From Lingula anatina (taxonomy: Eukaryota > Brachiopoda > Lingulata > Lingulida > Lingulidae), in assembly GCF_001039355.2 (NCBI RefSeq), contig NW_019775447.1, forward strand, positions 768,722 through 792,029: a stretch of DNA of 23,308 nt. The letters are read 5' to 3'. The notes beneath the pieces were generated by a model that saw only the letters and a program-made list of their open reading frames with translations, searched no databases and was not told where the DNA came from. A program made the position numbers and the translations under genes. This document shows positions 1 to 9,400 of the stretch, piece by piece (positions within the stretch are counted from its first letter, which is position 1; the number at the start of each line of letters is the position of its first letter).

Positions 1-128
1 TGATAATCCCAGGAACAATTTCTGTAACCTGTGTGGCTAACTTCCTCTTATTGGTACAATTATAAGGAAACTGCTTCCAATTTCCTGGAATTCTAACCTT
101 CTCAGATATTATTTCAACATCTGGAACA

Positions 129-184
129 GATGAGGCATCAACTTCAAATACAAAGCACTATCCAAAGCATGGTACAGTGGTACC
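129..184 (+). repeat. 56-bp exact direct repeat, copy 1
   Basis: Identical over 56 bases to 1201-1256. It sits inside the 3' part of the decayed ORF, where this family should not have that segment. Confidence 0.97.
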
Positions 185-1200
185 TTTTTCACCATCTCTT
201 CTTTTCCTTTCAGTTTCTTTGGGACTTTCCCTCTTTAGATCATCAAACACAAGGTACTTCCTTAGCAAGCTGTTTTTGGAAATATGGCTCAACAACTTTA
301 ACTCTAAAAACGACAAGGTATATTCACCAAATGTGGTTATACCAGACAGAGACACAGTGTTAAGTGGGAACATACCATCAGTCATAAAACATGCATCTTT
401 GGAACTTATTAAACTATCGGGCAAACTAGGCATAAAAACTGGACCATAATGAGCACCATACACTTTGAACACAACAGCCTTAGAAGCTTCCTGTGGCAGG
501 CCATCAGCAGAACACAGAGCCCTGGGAAGGGAAATAAGCTGGTTCAAAGACTCCAATGGCTTCTGAGTTGACTTTGAATGAGCAATCTAATGCTTTAGAC
601 TTGCAATTACTAAATTCTGGTCCCTAATCTCCTGTTTTTGCTTTGAAACAGTCACTTTATTAACAGCAAATGCCCTCAAATTCCTTTGCCTTGATGAAAA
701 GACAGCTCTTGAACTAATACTCAGAGTATAAGTCTAAAAATTGGTTTCCCCATGGTACAAAATGATAACAGATCCGTTGTAGCTTCAACTGATGCAATTA
801 CATCAGCAAAAATATGACGGAGGCTATCAGTCTCTGGACATTAACTAAATACACTTGATTCATGGAGTTTCTGAAAGTATGAACGCACCATTTTTTCTTC
901 TTCCTCATCGGACTTATAATTAGGAATATTTTTACTTGCTGGACTAATCTGACCTAGTACAGAACTTTGTGTGTCAAGATTTTCCAGAACTGTAGTCCTG
1001 TAGGGAAGATAAAAATAAAGATGGGCTTAGTCTTTACTCTTTGTATAGACACCATTGCCTGTTTCACATTTTTGTTTATGACCATCTCATGAGCTTCATC
1101 AAAACCAATACTGTGATGGTTATCACCAGATTAACAGCAAACCCTCCTTTTAAAAAATATCCTAATACATTTTCAGGAAACTCCTTCAAATCTGAAAAAT

Positions 1201-1256
1201 GATGAGGCATCAACTTCAAATACAAAGCACTATCCAAAGCATGGTACAGTGGTACC
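1201..1256 (+). repeat. 56-bp exact direct repeat, copy 2 (probable source)
   Basis: Here the sequence is in its expected place, encoding VPLYHALDSALYLKLMPH in the minus-strand family reading. That makes it the likely donor of copy 1. Confidence 0.9.
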
Positions 1257-2350
1257 AATTGACACATACAAGCATTCTCACCCAATCTCTTTTTCTGACA
1301 GTCAAGTACATAAGGCACCATCTGTTCTGTTTGAAAAGAATACCAAAACTAAATGCTTTGCCCTTTAATGACATTTCAGCACACCACTGGTGAAAGTCAT
1401 TTTCAAGTTCTTGTAACCTAGAACTAAGCTGCAACATGCCATCACTAGACATCTGGCCACTTTCAACATTTTCTAAAAGAACCTGACAGCCTCAATTAGA
1501 ATCTTTATGTCTTTAGAATATAACAGGCAGCTATCGCTTGATATAACCCTGTCCTGATGGCCTAAAAGAAACTTTCAACAACTTTCTATAGTGCTTCGTA
1601 ATACTGTAGCAGAAAGTAAGCCCTTATATTCCCCTACCACAGTGTATGTTGTTCCATGGTGATGTTCTCTGGCAATTCTCTAAAACCTGCATCTAAATAC
1701 ACTTTCATAAGGGGTGTCTGAGTATTCGTTAAGAGATATAGTTCACTTTGTAAGCAGGCAATAAACAATACTTGGGTTTTACGAATATATTTATTCTTAG
1801 GAGATAAAAATAAGGCTTCTAGAGATACCTGTAAGAAGCAACAAAGAATCATAATAAGTAATAAGAAGCTACAAGAACGTCAGATATTGTTTAAAAGAAC
1901 GTTTGGGAATAAAGCAGCAAATTACACTTACTTTAAAACAGAATAATTGTAGGTAACAAATAATCCCTGCTCACAGACATCAAACCAACACAAAAAACTC
2001 CAACATCCAAACAATGCCGAGAGCGTCACACCCTCACCAGTCCATGGGTGAGCAATGTCATCAGCCGCGCACGTCGCTGCACATCGTCAGTGGCAACAAC
2101 GTGTAACAGAGTACAACTTAAGTAAGCCAGCATCCAATCCATATCAGACCCATACTCTTTCTTAATCTGAACCAGGCACGTGGGTTTTCCCATCACCTGC
2201 AACTATAACACGCTTTAGTTCAGTGCCAACCTTCAGCATACTATGTATGATATTAAGACAAACTATGATAATGTCCTTATTGTCAGCTGGTTCAGGCAAA
2301 ATCCCTACATAGGCATATGATGATTTTCTGTCTGTGCCTGATCACCCATG

Positions 2351-2787
2351 GGAAAATCCTTTTTTTTTTTTAAAGTTAAAACGCCTGGAATTATTCTATC
2401 ACTCAGTCGTGTCTGAGCAGTAAACCTGTGTATATTGAAGTAGCTGTTGCTGCCGAGCTGAACCAATTCCTTAGGCTTTACAGAATCTCTCTGTTTGCAT
2501 GTCTAACTTTTGTAGCTAGTGTATGAGGATAGCCATTTTCCTTAGTACACAATCGTTTTCAAATTACTTCAGCATACTTGCAATGTATGCAAATAAGTAA
2601 AGTACAGTTCATTTAACAGCAAAATTAATCAGTCTCTACTTTTTTTTAACTTTGAAAACACAACATAAAGTATACTAACTGGGTGAGACTGCCCAATTAG
2701 TTTCTGAATAACAATTCTGAGTAAGGGATTATTCTGTCCTTTTATTTTGTTTCTATGAGTCTTATAGGAGACTTTATTACTCTCCCA
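2351..2787. other. Unassigned AT-rich stretch
   Basis: It has no open frame or repeat I can support. It may hold the unrecognisably decayed N-terminal end of the pseudogene to its left. Confidence 0.4.
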
Positions 2788-3110
2788 CTACTTGTTTGAA
2801 TTGCTATCCAAGGAAATTCTTTTGTTTTGCTGGGTATTTCCACATATAACTGGTACGTTGTTTTCAATTTGGGTATTCTCTGTATTGTCTCCATTAAGTA
2901 ATTTTGGGTCTATTGGCACTGTTGGACTGTTGTCATTGTCAGTGCGTAAATCATGCCAGTTATGCCTATACTTCTGTCCAATTTCATTTACTACTATGTA
3001 AGGTCTAGGAGTTAAATGTTTTTCCAAAACAACTGCTTTTTTCCACTTTCTATCATGCCATCCTATCTGCGAGACAATTTGAGTTGAACTGGTGCCCATG
3101 TTTCAACATA
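2788..3110 (-). pseudogene. Ty3/gypsy-type integrase C-terminal fragment (relic)
   Basis: Minus-strand reading gives WHDRKWKKAVVLEKHLTPR, then PYIVVNEIGQKYRHNWHDLR. This is the pattern of the short SH3-like tail of Ty3/gypsy integrases (W..A.V..K..PRSY.V....G...RRNR.HLR). No integrase catalytic core or LTR is visible nearby, so this is a detached fragment. Confidence 0.6.
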
Positions 3111-3289
3111 TTCTGAATTTTGACATTCCTCCGCTGGCTCATAATCTCTTCTGCAGTTTTGGCAATAACAGCTCTAGCTTCTGGTTTCCATTGATACATA
3201 GTAGCTCTTTTCCTGCGCCTCAAATGCTGTGCAATTTCCATGTTCCGGCTAGTGTCTTCACATTTGGGCAATCTCTTTTCACAAGGTGC

Positions 3290-3500
3290 TTCTTTGTTAC
3301 TGTACACACAGTCTTTCCAGGGCTAGGTACTTCAGTTTGCAAAAGGTGAATCCCACCTTGTCTGTAGGGTATTTGGCTCTGTATGCTTTAAACACATCTT
3401 CCAGTGTGGACTTCATATTTTGCCACTCAACTCACTCTTTTCCAACTTCTATGGTAGCTTTCTTGTCTGGCACCATCTGGCTTATCCCTGGACTTTAAAA
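3290..3500 (-). pseudogene. Possible second mobile-element gene relic
   Basis: Minus-strand reading includes LEDVFKAYRAKYPTDKVGFT then FCKLKYLAL. This resembles the 'KAY..FK.KYP..K.G...F..LRP' start of some repetitive transposon-associated proteins in invertebrates. Stops and frameshifts surround it. The assignment is tentative. Confidence 0.3.
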
Positions 3501-5614
3501 AATGACCTGATTTTTTTCTTTAACTTCATTAATATCTTCTCAGTATTTTTAATCAGAATTGGCAGTTTCATCCTTCTATCTTAAATTCTCATTGGTCATT
3601 TTCATGTTTAAGAAAACCCTGCCAAATGTGCAAACCAAAAGGGCCTTCATACAACATCCTGCCAAAACTTTATAGCAGTCTTAATTCTAATTTCTGGAAT
3701 GTAACATCAGCTGGAGATCTAAATGTTAGCTTTCACTGTATAGCTTGTGCATATTGTGGTGAGATCATTATCATGACTTATGCTTACAGCATAAAGTGTC
3801 TTGACTACAAATGTATACAATTTTTATTTCAAATAAATAAATAGATAGACCCCAACACGTTTAAACCTCTACTCCGAATTTCACGGACATACCCCTTTTT
3901 CCAGGTGTTTATTCAAGTGGTATTCCAACCAGTTACAATGGCATACCACCACTTGGTTCCTCCTTCCATCGTTGCAGATTTTTTAAAGATGTCCCATCGT
4001 TATTTCATACTCCGTATTACTTTCTTATTATCTCCAAATATATTTTGATAGCTAGTTTTTTGTTGAATATTTTTGCCCCTAAATGATTTTGGTTAAGTCT
4101 CAACTTGAATTGCCCACCACAAAGACCTATGCATGTAGTTCATACATTTGATTTTGTAGTAACTGCTGCTTGATACACAAAGTTGTTACACAAACATTCT
4201 GCTGTAACATCTAGCTTGTTAGTTTTACCTAGCAATAGTTAGAAAGGAATTGCTTTTAGCTTTTCTTTTCAGTGTTTATACAGTTTACCATAATCAGTCT
4301 TTCATTGTCTTGTGGCAGCTTCATATTTAATTAGGCCAATTTGCAATTTATATTGAAGCCCAACACAAACTTCAACAGACTTAATGGGATGTCAGTCACT
4401 TTTGTGAAGAATCTTTTTGAGTTCTTCCATCACCCCACCATTTAGGTACAAAAATGAAATATACTTCAACAGTGTGCCTTCTACCATTATCTCAGCAATC
4501 TAAAAGGGAGGGGGGAGTGAAGGTTTTATTTTTGAAAAAGATGTCTTATGGCTTTCTTCAAATTTTTTTAGCTTTACAATACAGCATGAAAGGTATAAAA
4601 AAATTTTAGTTGATGTTTCAAAATGCCCTGGTAATTTTTTTTAAACAAGAATGACTGGACTGTACACTATATACAATTGTCTTTGTTAAAAAATAAATTG
4701 GATTGTGGTTAGAGATGTAAAATGTACTTACTTCAATGAGCAATTTCTGTATCAATCAAGTGATGTATTAATTAGATAACAGAGATTATTACAATAACAG
4801 AGGTAAAATTAACTATAATATTTTACGTACTGCCCTTTTCACATCGAGAGGAACATTTTTCTGTATCTCACCAGGTCATGAGATTGACAGCTTATTAGCC
4901 TGGCTATAATGTAAGAGTCACCTAAACTGAGCCCTGATATTTCACACAGCCAGTTAACTGGTATACTTTTTATTGGGGTCGTGAAAGGTAGTAAACCCTG
5001 TAGTTAGGACCAGTTAAACTGGGACAATACAGTAGTAATGCTCGATATGAAAGGGGCATTATGTGTTATCAAGAAGGAAGAATGAAAATGTGAAGTGCAT
5101 CAGTTTCCTTACTACTTATCAATGGTTATGTAGTTTTGTCATTTTTGAATGTTATAAAAGTATTGCTAGATTCAGTGACAAATTTTGAATATTGTAAACA
5201 AGATTTCTGTTCCAATAAAATGTGATATATCACAGAGTTCATGCCTCTTTTTTTCACATCTTTGATTTTATTAACCTTTTCATAATTCTTTGAAATTCAG
5301 GCAACTTATGAAATTTTCCAAAAAGCATATTTTTTAAGTCGATGGAGTCATTTCTTCATTTTTTTCTCAATAATCCATTTCATGTCTAGATACATTCTTA
5401 GTTTTTAGGAACATGTCCACAACACCTCAAAGGCTCTAAGCTGGTAGTAAAATCAACATCTTCATTCCATTTTTAGTTGTTCCCATAAACCATTTTTAGT
5501 GTAAATGTTTGTAAAAATCTTAAAATTTACCCACTTTTACTTTTGCCCAGATTTAGAAACACAACAGCATTCACTCAATGAGATTATAAAAAACCCTGGA
5601 TTCTGATGTACAAC
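3501..5614. other. Intergenic AT-rich region
   Basis: About 2.1 kb downstream of NIPBL with no recognised gene. The only item that stands out is the acceptor-bounded open segment at 4392-4499 (minus). No RNA gene or TIR pair was found by eye. Confidence 0.5.
4392..4499 (-). other. Candidate unidentified terminal exon
   Basis: A strong pyrimidine tract and acceptor (CTCCCCCCTCCCTTTTAG on the minus strand) is followed by 35 open codons (MVEGTLLKYISFLYLNGG, EELKKILHKSD) and a TGA at 4392-4394. No partner exon is recognised and the peptide is unfamiliar; it may be chance or a relic. Confidence 0.2.
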
Positions 5615-6234
5615 TTCCTTTATTTAAAGGTAAGCGTTTTATTATTCATGAATATAGGAAATGAACACAAATTCCACATTAATTTTATGAAACACTTGAC
5701 GGGAAGGACTGGTACAAAACCAACATTATAAAAACTTAAAATTAGCTTATACACAGGTTTAAATCTACAAACAACTTGTTAAAAATAGAACTCTAAGTAG
5801 TGTGACAATGAAAAACAATTCCATAAAATAAATCCAGTCCCCAAAGTGACTGTAATAACTGACGTGGAATTCTTCTATATTCACAAATTTTCTATGATGC
5901 ACAAATTACAGCTCCTTTAAATAGTTTCTATGTACACTGGTTTTTACAAGAGTTGTATGTAGATTTAATTAAAAAAGTTATAAATAACCATGAGCTATGT
6001 ACACTTCTAACATTGCACTGCTGCAGGGTTGTTGATCAAAGTTCAACTGGAAGAATACAGCGAAATAAATAAGCTTCCTCAGTCAGTTAAAAATTATCAC
6101 ACAATGCATGACTGCTAGCAAAGAGAGGGCATTCCACCAAGCTGCTCAACACTTTTTGGAGGCAGAACTTGGAAGTGATTGGAACCTGCATTACATAGTC
6201 AGCTTTAAAAAAGTCCAAATGGCCACTTCTTAGA
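5615..6234 (-). other. NIPBL: NIPBL 3' UTR (predicted)
   Basis: This AT-rich stretch follows the stop codon and has no open frame of note. It extends to two AATAAA signals, giving a 3' UTR of about 600 nt. The true cleavage site needs transcript data. Confidence 0.55.
5619..5643 (-). promoter_or_regulatory. Paired poly(A) signals for NIPBL
   Basis: The minus strand has AATAAA at 5643-5638 and again at 5624-5619, about 590-615 nt after the stop codon. These are the first clear tandem signals in the expected distance range. Confidence 0.5.
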
Positions 6235-6477
6235 TTAAATATTAAAATCAGGATCTTCACTCTCATCTTCTTCATCCTCCTCTTCTTCTTCCTCAAAATC
6301 ACTTTCATCTTCCTCATCTGTTGTGCTTATTCTCCTTTTCCTTTTCTTCTTTTTGTGTTTTTTCTTCTTTTCAAATTTACTTTTGTGCGACTTATGTTTC
6401 TTCTCTGAAGATTTCTGGTGCTTGGACAAGGATGTGGTAAAGCCAAGTGGAGTGAGGGTAATCTTCAAAGGCTTCAC
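6235..6477 (-). CDS. NIPBL: NIPBL last coding exon (Lys-rich then acidic tail)
   Basis: A 243-nt coding part, phase 0, with TTTGCATCAG acceptor and TAA stop at 6235-6237. It opens with VKPLKITLTPLG, then has a lysine/arginine-dominated block (fragment residues about 1098-1128) and an almost purely acidic block (about 1129-1157). It does not contain the vertebrate C-terminal segment I recall. It is joined here because it is the only downstream open exon in the right phase. Confidence 0.88.
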   Translation of the reverse strand: MKPLKITLTPLGFTTSLSKHQKSSEKKHKSHKSKFEKKKKHKKKKRKRRISTTDEEDESDFEEEEEEDEEDESEDPDFNI

Positions 6478-9400
6478 CTGATGCAAATCAATTTGAACTA
6501 TGCATAAATCAACCTTCACAGCAGATGTGTAATACTACTACAACCCTACCATTTTATGTACTTAAGCTCTATTTTATAGATTACACAAATGCTTTCATAA
6601 AATATTTTTACTTCAGTGTAATTGTAATTAAAACCAAAAATTGAAGATTGTTTTAAGTAATTATCATCACTTGTTGTACACTGGCAGTTTAAAATGTAAA
6701 GTTTCAACCTCTGAAATGTGAACCCTTTACAGGTGTCTGTTAATTGACAGTAAATATGCAACCGGTAATCACATCACTTAATAGACATTACTTACACAAG
6801 CTTCTGAAAAGCTGAAAACTTGGGATTAGAATTTACATAATAAAGCAATTAGAATCAAAGTGAAGTATGAAAAAATTTCTCAATATGCAATTTAAATAAT
6901 TCTACACGTATACTGAACATGGAACTATAACTAACCAGCATTTCTGGCCTTAGTGCTTTGTCTCCATTTTCTGCTGCAACATCATCATCTTCATCAACTG
7001 CTCCACTGGAACCTGCATCCCCACCTCCATTTTCTGCCCCATCCTCTCCTGGCTGTCCATCTCCCCCAGCTGCTGGTGGTCTACTGACTGCTGGGGACTT
7101 GGGCTGAGGAGTGACATGCCCAGTGCTCTGGTCACTGTCATCCTCTGCTGGATCTACACTCAACATCAGCTGCTTGAACTGGGGACAGATAAGGAACATT
7201 GCTAACTGTAATCTACAGTCACATTAAAGTCACACTAGACTAGACAGCTTCTTAAACTGATAACTGGCACAAGACACTGTTAATGACCTTTTTAGTTACT
7301 TTTAAGTTGAACTGAAAAGCTGCCTAATCTTCCTAATTCAATAAATATGAAGCATTCATCTTATCTTTTAATGATTCATGCTTACAAAGCAAGTCTCTCT
7401 ACTTAAAACAATTATGTTCAATATTACAAGATTATCTAAAAATGTTTCTAATTTTTTAAAGCTGGTGCTAACCTCCAGGAAATCAGAGAGTAGCTGCCTC
7501 TTGGCCTCATCATTTAAGTCTTGAGGAGACAGTTGGTCACGTTTCAGCAGATCTAGAGCCAGCTTGGGATTGAAACGGTTCTGACCTTTACGATTCAAAG
7601 GTCTTTCATTCATTTTAGCAGGATCACTAGGAGAATACTGGCTTATTTTCCTAGAAATGGAATTATAAATTAGAAAACAGAATATGAAACTGAAGCTACT
7701 TACTTTGAAAAATATCAAATTCATCAATAAAGAAAAAAGCATTTTGCTTCTATTGGTAAAGACTGTAAGCTTGTTTTTGTATCAATCAATACTTACTGTT
7801 CTTTGAATCCAAAATGTTCCTTGAGATGTTGTTTCAATTGCATTAATAGAATACAACCCTGCCATTGCAGACGGATATCCTGGAGAGCAGATGTGTCCTC
7901 TGGAAACCTCCCTGAAATTTCAACTCTTTCAGTTACAGCAAGCATTAAAGATTAAAACAGATCTCAGTAACAAGACCCTCTATTTGCAAGTAATCTTTAC
8001 TGCTAAGGCATCTTTCTACAATAAGCATATTAGCCAAACTTTTTTCATAAAAAATTTTAAATAGCATTGTCTAAAACAGTATCCAATTATGTAATCTTGA
8101 ATATCAATAAAGAAATAAGAAGAATAAGAAAGAAAACATACCTAGCAATCTCTCAAATTCGTCCTCCTCCTCATCATCTTCCTCATACCTTGACAAAGCT
8201 TCAGATTCACCTTCTTTCTTTTGCGTGAGGCCCTACAATTCATTAACAATGCTGGTATCAGAGAACAAACAAGATTACATTAAAATTGTCAAAGGCACAT
8301 TCTTTATTATTTGCATAGCAGCAGACATGCTGAAATTGTCAGTCCTGCCAACTGACTGAAGCAGTTATCAAGGATTGAAAGAAAATTGTGTCCAGTTAGT
8401 CCAAGAAACTTGCAACCATTTTAAGAGGTGCCATTTTGAATTAACAGTTAGTCTAGCAAACAATTCCTTTGGTCCAGCATTTTTTTGGTCACATATGCTC
8501 CAATTGTCCAGCTATTTTAAAAACTTTTCAGTCTGTTACAATCCAAGATATGATAAAATTCCCTTTACCTCCATAAAAGCCTGCACAAGGTTTGATCCAG
8601 ACACCGAGACTATGATATCAGTCTGATGCATGATAAACAAAGGCTCATCCTGGTACTGGTATGGAAGGAATGCAAGGTTGTCAGCTATGTACACCATCTC
8701 ATTTAGTGAGGTTTTCTTTAAAAAAATTAAGAAATTAAACATATTACTTTTATCATTTTAGATCCATTTCAAAACAATCTCATGGGAACTTCTGAATGGG
8801 GTTAATCTACAGTGGAATTGCCAAACAATATATTAAAGGTACTTCATTACAAGCAGTGCAATATCTTACAAATTATACTACAATCATTTATGACCAGGAG
8901 ATTTCAAGAAATGTAGCAACACTAAAGGCATAAGTGATTCTATTACAACATGAAAGCTTATTTACTGTGCAGTGGCTAATAAAGCACTGGACTCAATGCT
9001 CACGTTTGAAGCATATTACTGCATGCACCAATGAAAATTTCTACACCTAACTAATACCATAATCTACTTAGGACAGAAGCAACAAAAAGCCACAGACTTC
9101 AGCTAAATGAAAAAGAGAACTTTCTGGATAAAAGTACGATAGAATGAGAAAGTGAAAGAAATAGCTGAAAGAATGTAAATTAGTGTCCCAATCATTTCAG
9201 TCCTGCTGAAAATATTAACCTCAAAACTGGTGTCCCTTTCAGATGGATCTGTTAAATTTCTCTGAAAAGAAAGGTGTCATATAAGAAGCGCCATGCTACA
9301 ATGATAATAGCCCAGTGCTGAGAGACAACATCAGGGTCTCAAACATATAATAACACACACAAATGAACTGATAAAATACAACACTTAGAACTACCTTGTT

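Larger units (their letters stand above)
1..2350 (-). pseudogene. Decayed copy of a repetitive uncharacterised metazoan protein family
   Basis: Conceptual minus-strand reading, with several frame changes and stops, gives colinear blocks: ILPEPADNKD (about 2300), EYGSDMDWMLAYL (about 2150), PLMKVYLDAGFREL (about 1690), HALDSALYLKLMPHHF (about 1230), FDEAHEMVINKNVKQ (about 1085), SDEEEEKMVRSYFQKL (about 890), LPRALCSADGLPQEASK (about 510), KDACFMTDGMFPLNTVSLSG (about 370), LLRKYLVFDD (about 250) and NWKQFPYNC (about 70). From memory, blocks like GDGKTY, AGL, DEAHEM.INK and ELPRA characterise a multicopy, transposon-like uncharacterised family in cnidarian, mollusc and lancelet genomes. Its function is unknown to me. 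The copy is broken by many frameshifts and by a 56-bp internal duplication, and runs off the window at base 1. Confidence 0.7.

Noticed and set aside
5214-5219. AATAAA on the plus strand followed by a T-rich stretch
   Set aside because: No plus-strand gene upstream was found; AT-rich DNA yields such hexamers often.
8375-8626. 83-codon plus-strand open frame
   Set aside because: It overlaps the conserved NIPBL exon 8569-8715 antisense and runs through an intron; composition is not gene-like.
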